The notes under the pieces were generated by a model. It was not told the DNA's origin and searched no databases. It saw nothing but the letters and a program-made list of their open reading frames with translations. A DNA stretch of 64,000 nt, taken from Pricia antarctica. GTDB taxonomy: Bacteria; Bacteroidota; Bacteroidia; Flavobacteriales; Flavobacteriaceae. Of this stretch, positions 35,819-44,265 are shown in pieces. The stretch is from assembly GCA_011050085.1 (NCBI GenBank), contig DRGL01000036.1, positions 62,001 to 126,000 on the forward strand. The letters are read 5' to 3'. The position numbers and the translations under genes are program-made. Numbering within the stretch: the first letter of the stretch is position 1; each line of letters opens with the position of its first letter.

Positions 35819-37183
35819 TTATTTAGAATCAGCGCCTACCTTGAACTTGGAACGTGACATCGGTACGATTGGATTTTGAATTTTGATAGGCTCACCGTAC
35901 AAATCAAAATCTGCAGCTTCAGTGATTTTAATCTCGGCAAATTCGCCTTGTTTGAGGTAAAATTTTGCAGCGTCGATCAATACTTCATTATCGACATCAG
36001 GGGAATCGAATTCAGTTCGGCCGATAAAGTAATTGCCCTCTTTTCGGTCAATGATACAACGGAATGTTTTTCCTATTTTCTCTTGATTCAGCTCCCAAGA
36101 AATCTGGGACTGGATTTCCATAATCTCATTGGCGCGTTCCTGTTTGATATCTTCGGGCACGTCGTCAACTAAAGTGTAGGCGTGGGTATCTTCTTCGTGG
36201 CTATAGGTAAAACAGCCCAGGCGTTCAAATCGCATTGCTTTCACCCAATTTTTAAGGGTCAAGAAATCTGCCTCAGTCTCACCAGGATAGCCTACAATTA
36301 AGGTTGTGCGAATGGTCATTTCAGGTACCGCCTCCCTAAACTCTTGCAACAACTTGGTCGTTTTGGCCTGGGTCGTACCTCGTCGCATACTTTTTAAAAT
36401 ACTATCGGAAATATGCTGTAACGGAATATCCAGATAATTGCAAACTTTCGACTCCCGCTTCATGACATCAAGTACATCCAAAGGAAAACCTGTTGGAAAG
36501 GCATAATGTAAGCGTATCCATTCTATGCCTTCGACCTTGACGAGGTTTTCTAGAAGCTCGGCAAGGTTTCTTTTTTTATATAGATCCAGTCCATAATACG
36601 TAAGATCCTGGGCAATCAAAATTAACTCTTTGACCCCTTTGGCAGCTAATTTTTGTGACTCGCTTACCAATTCTTCTATCGGTTTACTTCTGTGTTTGCC
36701 CCGCATTAGAGGAATGGCACAAAAAGAACAAGGCCGATCGCAACCCTCTGCAATTTTAAGATAGGCATAGTTTTTCGGCGTTGTAGTCAGCCGCTCACCG
36801 ATTAATTCGTGTTTGTAATCGGCACCCAATGCCTTTAAGAGATTCGGCAATTCACTAGTACCAAAATATTCGTCCACATCGGGAATTTCCTTTTGAAGGT
36901 CGGGCTTGTAGCGTTCGCTAAGACATCCGGTCACAAAAACCTTATCAACTTCACCGGCTTCTTTCTTTTGCACATATTCCAAGATGGTGTTTACGCTTTC
37001 TTCCTTGGCATTGGCAATAAATCCACAGGTGTTGATAACCACAACGTTACCTTCGCCTTCGTGCACCACATCTTTATCATTAGCGCGCAATTGGCCCATG
37101 AGCACTTCAGAGTCGTACACATTCTTTGAACAGCCTAAAGTGACTACGTTTATTTTATTTTTTCTAAGGGATTTTGTACGCAT
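35819..37183 (-). CDS. rimO: Ribosomal protein S12 methylthiotransferase RimO
   Basis: This radical-SAM enzyme adds a methylthio group to an aspartate of S12. It has 454 residues in three parts: N-terminal UPF0004 domain with three cysteines (VVTLGCSKNVYDSEVLMG, VINTCGFIANAKEESV, VFVTGCLSERY), the SAM-cluster motif AEGCDRPCSFCAIPLMRGKH, and the C-terminal TRAM domain (about 390-445). The GCSKN form of the first motif separates RimO from MiaB. A TACTTTTG -7-like element lies at 37201-37208, just upstream. The sugar-acid operon starts 128 bases further down on the same strand and is probably separate. Confidence 0.97.
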   Translation of the reverse strand: MRTKSLRKNKINVVTLGCSKNVYDSEVLMGQLRANDKDVVHEGEGNVVVINTCGFIANAKEESVNTILEYVQKKEAGEVDKVFVTGCLSERYKPDLQKEIPDVDEYFGTSELPNLLKALGADYKHELIGERLTTTPKNYAYLKIAEGCDRPCSFCAIPLMRGKHRSKPIEELVSESQKLAAKGVKELILIAQDLTYYGLDLYKKRNLAELLENLVKVEGIEWIRLHYAFPTGFPLDVLDVMKRESKVCNYLDIPLQHISDSILKSMRRGTTQAKTTKLLQEFREAVPEMTIRTTLIVGYPGETEADFLTLKNWVKAMRFERLGCFTYSHEEDTHAYTLVDDVPEDIKQERANEIMEIQSQISWELNQEKIGKTFRCIIDRKEGNYFIGRTEFDSPDVDNEVLIDAAKFYLKQGEFAEIKITEAADFDLYGEPIKIQNPIVPMSRSKFKVGADSK

Positions 37184-37306
37184 AGCTTTTTAATCGGCTG
37201 CAAAAGTACGATATACACTATTGAAATCATCGGTTTCATTCGAAATCTTAAAGATTTGGCGTTCTTCAGATTAGGATGCTTCTGTTCAAATTGTAAAGCC
37301 CCTTCA

Positions 37307-37533
37307 ATGAAAAAATTCGTTTACCCTTTTATTTTTGTATTTACATTTTTAATTTCAGTTGTTCTACGGATGGCATGAATACGGATGCACATCGTATCGA
37401 AAGCCCGGAAGAAAACCCAGAGGACAGCCCGGAAGAAAACCCAGAGGACAGCCCGGAAGAAAATACGCGAACATCACACGTATACTTTTCCCCTAATGAT
37501 TCGGATTCTTGCCCTGTCTATCGTTCGGATTGA
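37307..37533 (+). pseudogene. Small repeat-bearing lipoprotein gene broken by a frameshift
   Basis: ATG 37307 encodes a signal start (MKKFVYPFIFVFTF) that reads into a stop at 37376. If one T is added to the T5 run at 37346-37350, the frame joins FFNFSCSTDGMNTDAHRIES, a classic lipobox followed by an acidic tail of SPEENPED repeats, ending at TGA 37531. The fused product would be about 75 residues. So either one base was lost or expression is switched by slippage in the T run. Function is unknown. The downstream frame from ATG 37375 has no signal peptide of its own. Confidence 0.65.
37402..37463 (+). repeat. 24-bp tandem repeat in the lipoprotein gene
   Basis: Two exact units of 24 bases (37402-37425 and 37426-37449) and a 14-base part of a third are present. 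The unit starts AGCCCGGAAGAAAACCCAGA and encodes SPEENPED. Being a multiple of three, copy number could change without changing frame. Confidence 0.9.
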
Positions 37534-37779
37534 CAATGATGTAGGTGAATCGCAGCTCGCGCCATCTAGCTGCGACCCTGATTTTTAGGAGAAATGACCA
37601 ATCTAATGGAGTATTATTGCCTCGCAGGTAAAGTCCTGTTAATTTTAAAACCTTCGTTTCGGCCCATAACTGCGAACCAAAAAACGGCAAACAATTTTAT
37701 AAAATGGCTGAAAAATACCCCTCCTTCTATTTAAACAATACATTTCCTTAAAAGGGAAGAGTTAAAAAGATAAACAAAG

Positions 37780-38634
37780 CTACCACAACATGACATTATT
37801 TTGAAGGGCCAAAACTACATATAGAACAAACGTGGCCCAAAACATCGAACGCAGTGTACTAAACTTTGTGGGACACATGATAGCACCCATAAATAAGAAG
37901 GTAGCGGCAAATTCGAATTCGGAAACGATGAGGCCGATAGAAGCTACAAAAATGAGTAATACGATAAATGCTAATCTTTTAGTATATAGGAAAGCGAAGA
38001 GTGCGGCTACCAAAAATTCCATACCGATTATGGAAAAAACGAAAAATTTCAAACCCACCATGAGATTGGGTTGCACATTTTTTAATGTAATCTGATCGGT
38101 CAAAAAAGATTCGCCTTGTGTAAAAGTGTAGATATCCTGATAATTTTGATCTAAAACATCCTTTATCTTGGGGAAAAGACCGCTCATATATACAGGCTGG
38201 AAAAAATCACCGGACAATAATCGGTAAGCCAAGAAATCACCACTTACAAAATTCGGATTGATAATTTTATGCAGCGTGGCGAAACCCATTATAATAACTA
38301 CCATCCAACGAAAATTATCCCGTAAATCGTTCTCGTTCTTGACGAAGAACAAAAGTAGGGTGAGGTAAAGAAAAAGAAACATATGGTTCGGGGCATCGTA
38401 CCATTTATACGCAATACCGGCCACTAGGGTCAACAAATAGGCTATTTTTAGTCCATTGCGATTACTATTCTTACTTGTCCAACTAACATCTTCAACCACT
38501 TCGGGCAAAAACACCAAAAGACCAAGTATTAGCTGTAGTATAGAAAACCAAACTCCCGAGCGAAATTCGGTCACATTGATTACCAACAACAGCAGATAGC
38601 CTACGACACGTGGAGATTTGATCTTAATCTTCAT
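37780..38634 (-). CDS. Multi-spanning membrane protein, unknown family
   Basis: This is a 284-residue protein from ATG 38634 (an ATG 18 bases further up is possible) with about 8 hydrophobic segments, for example YLLLLVINVTEF, IAYLLTLVAGIAYKW and AFIVLLIFVASIGLIV. The arrangement with the short membrane-anchored gene just upstream recalls HTTM-like membrane pairs, but I cannot show the motif. It overlaps the end of the preceding gene by 11 bases, so the two are coupled. Function is unknown. Confidence 0.7.
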   Translation of the reverse strand: MKIKIKSPRVVGYLLLLVINVTEFRSGVWFSILQLILGLLVFLPEVVEDVSWTSKNSNRNGLKIAYLLTLVAGIAYKWYDAPNHMFLFLYLTLLLFFVKNENDLRDNFRWMVVIIMGFATLHKIINPNFVSGDFLAYRLLSGDFFQPVYMSGLFPKIKDVLDQNYQDIYTFTQGESFLTDQITLKNVQPNLMVGLKFFVFSIIGMEFLVAALFAFLYTKRLAFIVLLIFVASIGLIVSEFEFAATFLFMGAIMCPTKFSTLRSMFWATFVLYVVLALQNNVMLW

Positions 38635-39025
38635 AGCTGTTAACCAGTACACTGTTCATCGTCAACGTTCGCGCATCGAAGTTCAAGCGCCGCACTTCGA
38701 CCCTAAAATCTTCATGCGCTTTACTTTTAAAATAATCGTTTAGTTTCTTAAGGTTTCGGGAATTGGGCGCAGTACGGCAAATTTGCACCAAACGTTCGAA
38801 TTTGGAATTTGTATGGAAAAGTTTGGTCTTTCGGGCCAAAATGAAGTTGCCGTCGATGCGGAACCAAACAAAATGATTCCCGGGAAAGTAATCGGAGTAC
38901 ATTCCAAAACCCCCGGCTTTCCAAGTATTCATAGCATCGTATCTACTAAGTCCCAATTGAAATGCGGCCCATATCAATACAATACACGGAATCCAATATT
39001 TTTTGAAGATTGCCTTAGGGTTCAA
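38624..39025 (-). CDS. Small membrane-anchored protein, unknown family
   Basis: This 133-residue protein has one N-terminal membrane segment (YWIPCIVLIWAAFQLGLS) and a soluble domain with conserved-looking AMNTWKAGGFGMYSDYF and VRRLNFDARTLTMN. It would face the periplasm. It overlaps the multi-spanning protein gene on the same strand and lies 49 bases downstream of the amidase gene. No function can be given; the paired layout suggests one complex. Confidence 0.7.
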   Translation of the reverse strand: MNPKAIFKKYWIPCIVLIWAAFQLGLSRYDAMNTWKAGGFGMYSDYFPGNHFVWFRIDGNFILARKTKLFHTNSKFERLVQICRTAPNSRNLKKLNDYFKSKAHEDFRVEVRRLNFDARTLTMNSVLVNSYED

Positions 39026-39074
39026 AATACGTCGGAATTATAATTGCTGAAACCAGAACCAGCTGGCAATGGTA

Positions 39075-40757
39075 TCAATTTGAATATGCTGATGGTATTT
39101 TTCGAAATCGGGTCGCTGTTTCGAAAGCCTTTCCAAGCTGTACTAATTTTTCTTCTTGAAAGGGTTTCCCTATAAATGTCAAACTGGTTGGCTCACCATC
39201 TTCCCTAAAGCCCATGGGAACGGTAAGTGCAGGGTATTTTGCGACTGCGGCATATCCGGCATGGTAATTATTGACCGATAGTATGGCATCTAGGTTGTTC
39301 GCGTCCATCGGCGTATCGAAAAAGGTACGCCCGTTTGTTTCAAGTGTGGATTTGATGTTCTCCAAACCTTCAGTCGTGGTTGAATCCGCCAATATGCCTT
39401 CGAACAATGACTGTCCGTATGGAATCCGGATTAGTGAATCGGAGGCATTGAAGGCCACGGCATCTTTAATTGAAGAAATTTTAACCGCATCCCTATTTTT
39501 TACCTGTGTTTCAATATATTTTGGAAGATCATTACGCATATCAATATTTAGAATGCTCAAAAAACCATCCATATCAACCTCCGGTGGCGTAAATTCGATA
39601 ATTTCTGCTCCGGCTTTACGCATTCGTTCAACGGCACCTTTATAAACAGAATCTTCTTCGATCAGCGTTGTCATGGCTCCTAATCGTTTTCCGCTTAGAG
39701 TGGATTTTTCAGTGACCGTTTGTAAAAAATCGCTATTCGCCACCACTGATTTGTCGTCGGCATCATCTTTACCAGTCATTGCGGAAAGTAATATGGCGTT
39801 GTCAGTCACATTTTTGGTCATGGGCCCTGGTGTGTCTAAAGTACTGGATATGGGTACAATACCAGTTCGGCTCAACAACCCGATAGTTGGTTTTAGCCCT
39901 ACCACAGAATTTTGACTACTAGGCGATAATATTGAGCCCGACGTTTCCGTACCCACTGCTGCTACGGCATAATTGGCTGCGACAGAGGTGCCACTTCCCG
40001 AACTTGATCCGCCAGTTTCGAAAATACGCCTGCCATAGGGATTTAGCGTCTGTCCACCTACGGCACTATAACCCACGGGACATCCTTCACAAAGAAAATA
40101 GGCCCATTCGCTTAAGTTGACCTTCCCCAATATCAAGGCTCCGTTCATTTTGAGTTGATGGACTATAAAGGAGTCATCGACCTGGTTTTCCATCAAGGAG
40201 ATCGAACCGGCCGTTGTATTCATGCCTTCCGTATTGATATTATCCTTCAACAAAATAGGCATCCCGAAAATCGGATGGCGCTTTTTATTGGGTTTATCCG
40301 CTAGTGCAACATCGCATTTTCGAGCCTCATCAACAACATTTTTATTGAGGGCCAGAATGGTGTTCAGCGTAGTCTTGTTATCCAATTCATAGGCGTATAT
40401 TCTATGTAAATAAAATAAAACGAGCTTTTCATAGCTTAATTTTCCAGCCTTGATATGAGCTTGTAGGGTGGGAATATCCTGTTCAAGAACCAAAGGCTTC
40501 AACGCTTCGTATTCCTCATCGGTCATTTCAGAAACTTCATTATATAAAGGTCGAAAAACCGCATTTTTATCCAAGACCTTCGATTGGATTAATTTGTACC
40601 GCATCCTTTCGGTCTCATGATCTTGATTGGCGGCAACTTCAGCAGAATCATTGTAGGGCTTCCAAAGGACAATATCGGCAGTATTGCTCTTTTTCTCAGG
40701 GGTACAGGAGAAAAGTAAAAATGCTGTAATTACGGAAAGAAGTTGATTTTTTATCAT
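39075..40757 (-). CDS. Amidase signature family hydrolase, lipoprotein
   Basis: This 560-residue exported protein has the lipobox LLFSCTPEKK. The amidase signature domain has the Ser-Ser-Lys triad: Lys in PILLKDNINTEGM, the first Ser in FETGGSSSGSGTSVAANYA, and the nucleophile Ser in GTETSGSILSPSSQNSVVGL. The family cleaves amide bonds of many substrates, and a peri- or extracellular peptide or aryl amide is likely here. It follows ftsY after 3 bases and may be co-transcribed with it. Confidence 0.92.
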   Translation of the reverse strand: MIKNQLLSVITAFLLFSCTPEKKSNTADIVLWKPYNDSAEVAANQDHETERMRYKLIQSKVLDKNAVFRPLYNEVSEMTDEEYEALKPLVLEQDIPTLQAHIKAGKLSYEKLVLFYLHRIYAYELDNKTTLNTILALNKNVVDEARKCDVALADKPNKKRHPIFGMPILLKDNINTEGMNTTAGSISLMENQVDDSFIVHQLKMNGALILGKVNLSEWAYFLCEGCPVGYSAVGGQTLNPYGRRIFETGGSSSGSGTSVAANYAVAAVGTETSGSILSPSSQNSVVGLKPTIGLLSRTGIVPISSTLDTPGPMTKNVTDNAILLSAMTGKDDADDKSVVANSDFLQTVTEKSTLSGKRLGAMTTLIEEDSVYKGAVERMRKAGAEIIEFTPPEVDMDGFLSILNIDMRNDLPKYIETQVKNRDAVKISSIKDAVAFNASDSLIRIPYGQSLFEGILADSTTTEGLENIKSTLETNGRTFFDTPMDANNLDAILSVNNYHAGYAAVAKYPALTVPMGFREDGEPTSLTFIGKPFQEEKLVQLGKAFETATRFRKIPSAYSN

Positions 40758-40760
40758 TGG

Positions 40761-41714
40761 CTATCCGAAAAAGGAGTCCACAAATTCATGCTTGTTGAAT
40801 ACCTGCAAATCTTCGATACCTTCACCAACACCGATATATTTTACAGGAATCTGAAATTGGTCCGATATGCCGATTACCACGCCACCCTTCGCCGTACCAT
40901 CTAATTTGGTGACCGCCAAGGCGGTAACCTCCGTAGACTTTGTGAATTGCTTGGCCTGTTCAAAAGCGTTCTGACCGGTCGATCCATCTAGTACTAAAAG
41001 TACCTCGTGCGGCGTGTCTACGATTACTTTTTGCATGACCCTTTTTACCTTGGTCAACTCATTCATCAGATTTATCTTATTATGGAGGCGGCCAGCAGTA
41101 TCGATAATAACCACATCGGCATTCTGCTTCAATGCAGAACTCAAGGTATCGAAAGCTACGGAAGCGGGATCACTGCCCATACTTTGTTTTACGATTGGTA
41201 CGTCGACCCGATCTGCCCAGACCTGTAGCTGGTCGATGGCCGCTGCGCGAAAGGTATCTGCCGCTCCGAGTACAACGTTAAGCCCCTGTTTTTTAAATTG
41301 ATAGGCTAATTTTCCTATTGTGGTCGTCTTACCGGCGCCGTTTACGCCAACGACCATTATCACATAGGGCTTTTTATTGGCAGGAACCACATAATCCGTA
41401 GCTTCACCTGAATTGGTTTCAGATAGTAAACCCGCGATTTCCTGACGCAGAATAGCATTGAGTTCGTCGGTACCTACATACTTGTCTTCGGCTACACGAG
41501 CTTCGATTCTTTTGATAATTTTAAGCGTAGTATTGACCCCAACATCGGAGGTTACGAGCACCTCTTCCAAATTATCGAGTACATCATCGTCGACTTTAGA
41601 TTTACCGACAACGGCCTTACCTAGTTTTGAGAAAAAAGTGTTTTTAGACTTCTCAAGTCCTTTATCAAGCGTCTCTTTTTTCTTCGAAGAGAATATATTT
41701 TTGAATAAGCTCAT
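40761..41714 (-). CDS. ftsY: Signal recognition particle receptor FtsY
   Basis: This SRP-receptor GTPase brings ribosome-nascent chains to the membrane. The 317-residue form has the NG domains with little of the acidic A domain seen in E. coli. Motifs are VVGVNGAGKTTTIGKLAYQF (G1), AADTFRAAAIDQLQVW, VIIDTAGRLHNKINLM (G3), VTKLDGTAKGGVVIGISDQF (G4), and YIGVGEGIEDLQVF. It lies downstream of the L28-L33-DUF4295 cluster, an order conserved in Bacteroidota. The hairpin at 41789-41814 separates it from those genes, so part of its expression may come from read-through. Confidence 0.97.
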   Translation of the reverse strand: MSLFKNIFSSKKKETLDKGLEKSKNTFFSKLGKAVVGKSKVDDDVLDNLEEVLVTSDVGVNTTLKIIKRIEARVAEDKYVGTDELNAILRQEIAGLLSETNSGEATDYVVPANKKPYVIMVVGVNGAGKTTTIGKLAYQFKKQGLNVVLGAADTFRAAAIDQLQVWADRVDVPIVKQSMGSDPASVAFDTLSSALKQNADVVIIDTAGRLHNKINLMNELTKVKRVMQKVIVDTPHEVLLVLDGSTGQNAFEQAKQFTKSTEVTALAVTKLDGTAKGGVVIGISDQFQIPVKYIGVGEGIEDLQVFNKHEFVDSFFG

Positions 41715-41788
41715 GGATGTATCACGTTGATTGTGTCAAAGATAAGAAAGTAGGATTCAAGTTCAAATGCAAATTCCAATTCATAAAA

Positions 41789-41814
41789 AAAGCCCCTTCA
41801 TTTGAAGGAGCTTT
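41789..41814 (-). terminator. Terminator after the L28-L33-DUF4295 genes
   Basis: A 12-bp stem (AAAGCTCCTTCA with TGAAGGGGCTTT on the minus strand, one G-U pair) and 2-base loop is followed by a T run on the minus strand. It lies between DUF4295 and ftsY and could reduce ftsY transcription relative to the ribosomal genes. Confidence 0.8.
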
Positions 41815-41842
41815 ATAATTTTATACTATGGATAAATTCACC

Positions 41843-41995
41843 CTATTGTTTGGACAACCACTCGTTGACCATTTCTGGGGCCATCACAGATTCTACGAAC
41901 ATGTAGGCACCACTTTTTGGAGACTTAACCATTTTTATGGCTTTAGTCAATCTTTTTGAACTTGTCTGTAAGGTTGCTACCGTTTTCTTTGCCAT
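41843..41995 (-). CDS. DUF4295 protein of the ribosomal cluster
   Basis: This 50-residue basic protein reads MAKKTVATLQTSSKRLTKAI, then MVKSPKSGAYMFVESVMAPE and MVNEWLSKQ. This is the DUF4295 family, known only from Bacteroidota and always next to rpmB-rpmG, here starting 6 bases after the rpmG stop. The constant linkage and basic start suggest a ribosome-bound protein. It may be the extra large-subunit protein reported for flavobacterial ribosomes, but I recall that without being able to check. Confidence 0.92.
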   Translation of the reverse strand: MAKKTVATLQTSSKRLTKAIKMVKSPKSGAYMFVESVMAPEMVNEWLSKQ

Positions 41996-42001
41996 GATAT
42001 T

Positions 42002-42184
42002 TTATTTTATCTCTTTATGAAGTGTCATCTTCTTTAGGATCGGATTGAATTTCTTGATTTCCATCCTTCCCGGAGTATTCTTTTTATTTTTAGTGGTGAT
42101 ATAACGCGAAGTACCCGGCTGCCCGGATTCTTTATGCTCGGTACACTCTAAAATTACTTGTACTCTATTGCCTTTTTTTGCCAT
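42002..42184 (-). CDS. rpmG: 50S ribosomal protein L33
   Basis: This 60-residue bL33 protein reads [20 protein letters not shown] then [20 protein letters not shown] and [15 protein letters not shown]. It lacks the zinc-binding cysteine pairs (C-minus form). It lies 21 bases after rpmB and 6 before DUF4295. Confidence 0.97.
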   Translation of the reverse strand: MAKKGNRVQVILECTEHKESGQPGTSRYITTKNKKNTPGRMEIKKFNPILKKMTLHKEIK

Positions 42185-42205
42185 TTTGTAATAAATTTAA
42201 GCGGA

Positions 42206-42442
42206 TTATTTCACCAATCCCTGAGCTCTTGCCTCTTTAATAACAGCGGAGACGCCTTTTTTGTTGATAATCTTCAATGCCTTGGCAGATACCTTCAAAG
42301 TAACCCATTTATCTTCTTCAGGAAGGTAGAATCGTTTCTTCGATAGATTTACGTTGAACCGTCTTCTGGTTTTATTGATAGAGAAAGAGACATTATTTCC
42401 GAACATCGCTTTCTTACCGGTAATTTCACAAACTTTTGACAT
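42206..42442 (-). CDS. rpmB: 50S ribosomal protein L28
   Basis: This 78-residue bL28 protein starts MSKVCEITGKKAMFGNNVSF, then NKTRRRFNVNLSKKRFYLPE and a conserved KVSAKALKIINKKG. It is the first gene of the ribosomal cluster, with an excellent promoter 28-58 bases upstream. Confidence 0.97.
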   Translation of the reverse strand: MSKVCEITGKKAMFGNNVSFSINKTRRRFNVNLSKKRFYLPEEDKWVTLKVSAKALKIINKKGVSAVIKEARAQGLVK

Positions 42443-42469
42443 TGCGCAGGTTTTTCTTTAAACAGGGTG

Positions 42470-42500
42470 CAAATTTATATCATTTTTATGGATGGGCAAA
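42470..42500 (-). promoter_or_regulatory. Promoter of rpmB-rpmG-DUF4295
   Basis: On the minus strand TTTG (42497-42500), a spacer of 19 bases, and TAAATTTG (42470-42477) match the Bacteroidota TTTG-N19-TAnnTTTG consensus at every defined base. The transcript would begin near 42463 with a leader of about 21 bases. Confidence 0.7.
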
Positions 42501-42552
42501 AGAATATTTTAGATTTCTGACCCAACTCTCAAAAGCAAAGGAAACATTCAGC

Positions 42553-43809
42553 TTATTTTGGGCCTTTTAAAATTTCCTTTTGCAATAATTCCAAGGCCTT
42601 ATGCACTGTTTTATGAACAATACGTACCCGATGGTTGCCCATATTGAATTTTTCGACCATAGTTCTTTTGTCCGAGGCTATAGCTATATAGACCGTACCG
42701 ATATCCGCGTCGGAATCACCCTTTGTCGGACCGGCATTTCCAGTAGTCGCAATGGCAAAGTCAGATTTTAATAACCTTCTGACATTTTCGGCCATTGCCG
42801 TAGCTACTTCGGCACTTACTACCGAGTAAGTATCGATTATCTCTTGGGGCACCTTTAACACATCGATTTTCGTCTCGGTAGCATAACTTACGATACTACC
42901 CTTAAAATAAGAGGAGGCTCCGGGTAAGGCCGTTAGTTGTTGCGCTATTCGTCCGCCGGTACAGCTTTCAGCGGTTGCCAGGCTCATTTTACGTGTAGTG
43001 AGTAATTTGGCGACTACTTCCTCGAGCGTTTCCTCATCTTCAAAGCCATACATGATATCCCCAATTAAGGGCTGTAATTTCTTCATCTCGGCGTCAACCG
43101 TTTCTTCCAATAGCTTGAAATCTTTTCCTTTAGCCGAAAGTCGTAACCTGACCCTTCCAAGACTTGGCAGGTAGGCCAATTTTATGAATGATGGTAGGTT
43201 ATTTTCCCAATCTTCAATTTTATCGGCTATGGCGCTTTCCCCCAGTCCGTAGGTAACCAAGGTTTTATGAAGAATATAAGGGCGCTCGAATTCTGATGTA
43301 ATCTTGGGCAGCACTGCGTTTTTGATGAGATTCTTCATCTCAAAAGGGACCCCAGGAAGTGAAATGAAGACCGTTTTATCGAATACCATCCACATTCCTG
43401 GGGCCGTTCCGTACTGATTTTGGAGTATGGTCGCCTTGGAAGGCACCATGGCCTGTTTTCTATTTATATCGGATATAGGTGTAGAGGTGATGTATTTTGC
43501 GAACAATTCTTCGACATGCTGAAGAACAGTATTGTCTAAAACCAAAGTATCGTTAAAAAACTCACAGAAAACCTGTTTAGTAATATCGTCTTTTGTCGGT
43601 CCTAAACCGCCTGTAACGATAACTATCTGCACCCTCTTTTTTGCATCCTCGAGGGCTTGTAATATATGCAGCTTTTCATCTTGAACAGAGGTAATCTGAT
43701 ACACCGATACCCCAATTTTGTTTAGCTCCTTGGCAATAAAAGCGGAATTGGTATCTACGATCTGACCGATAAGAATCTCATCGCCAATAGTGATTATCTC
43801 GGCAAGCAT
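42553..43809 (-). CDS. cinA: CinA family nicotinamide-nucleotide amidohydrolase
   Basis: This 418-residue competence/damage-inducible CinA family protein has an N-terminal molybdopterin-binding-like domain (ITIGDEILIGQIVDTNSAFI, VTGGLGPTKDDITKQVFCEF, SLPGVPFEMKNL). The C-terminal amidohydrolase domain is LATAESCTGGRIAQQLTALP with TGNAGPTKGDSDADIGTVYI. It recycles NMN formed by NAD consumption, and the N-terminal half has ADP-ribose pyrophosphatase activity in some homologs. The start overlaps the Hpt gene by one base (TAATG). The rpmB promoter is downstream, so the genes are separate units. Confidence 0.95.
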   Translation of the reverse strand: MLAEIITIGDEILIGQIVDTNSAFIAKELNKIGVSVYQITSVQDEKLHILQALEDAKKRVQIVIVTGGLGPTKDDITKQVFCEFFNDTLVLDNTVLQHVEELFAKYITSTPISDINRKQAMVPSKATILQNQYGTAPGMWMVFDKTVFISLPGVPFEMKNLIKNAVLPKITSEFERPYILHKTLVTYGLGESAIADKIEDWENNLPSFIKLAYLPSLGRVRLRLSAKGKDFKLLEETVDAEMKKLQPLIGDIMYGFEDEETLEEVVAKLLTTRKMSLATAESCTGGRIAQQLTALPGASSYFKGSIVSYATETKIDVLKVPQEIIDTYSVVSAEVATAMAENVRRLLKSDFAIATTGNAGPTKGDSDADIGTVYIAIASDKRTMVEKFNMGNHRVRIVHKTVHKALELLQKEILKGPK

Positions 43810-44147
43810 TATCTGTTAAAATCGTTCTTAAGTTCGCCGACCACTTGATTTATATCCTTTTTCAGGATTTGAAAAAGTTCGGTCATCTGCGAAATATCGG
43901 CTTCCTGTTTGCCCATGGTTTCAATTTCCAAAGCCGTAGCACGGGTTTGGTCCATACCTAGCAAATCAACATTGGGCTTAATCTTGTGAGCCAGCTGATA
44001 GGCCTGTTCATGGTCCTTATTGTTCAAGGCGATTTCAAGTCCCTCAAGGTCTTGAGGGACTTCTTCTAAAAAAACGGAAATTACTGAGTTGATAAAATCT
44101 TCATCACCCTCGGCCATTTCATTGATTTTATCGAGATTGTAAATCAT
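43809..44147 (-). CDS. Hpt domain phosphotransfer protein
   Basis: This 112-residue single-domain histidine phosphotransferase carries its phosphorylated histidine in AYQLAHKIKPNVDLLGM. The rest is a four-helix bundle (NSVISVFLEEVPQDLEGLEI). It would shuttle phosphate between a hybrid histidine kinase and a response regulator; no such partner is adjacent. It shares the TAATG junction with cinA, so the two are translationally coupled. The link between phosphorelay and CinA is unexplained. Confidence 0.88.
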   Translation of the reverse strand: MIYNLDKINEMAEGDEDFINSVISVFLEEVPQDLEGLEIALNNKDHEQAYQLAHKIKPNVDLLGMDQTRATALEIETMGKQEADISQMTELFQILKKDINQVVGELKNDFNR

Positions 44148-44265
44148 ACGATTGAATATTGAATTTTTGATTTGATTGATGTGGCGTTAGAAAACCCGAA
44201 TTTCGCCTCTCTCCTATTGGATATTTTGAGCTCTGAAAGATAAACTTATTTTTTATTGTTAGAAC

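Noticed and set aside
37402-37463. A CRISPR array
   Set aside because: The 24-base units are head to tail with no spacers and lie in a coding frame.
37385-37588. A basic 67-residue frame (SKARKKTQRTARKK repeats)
   Set aside because: It is another frame of the SPEENPED repeats; the acidic lipoprotein frame with its lipobox is a far better explanation.
37594-37734. A 46-residue plus-strand frame starting MTNLMEYYCLAGKV
   Set aside because: No signal, no known family and no promoter; the length is within chance for this DNA.
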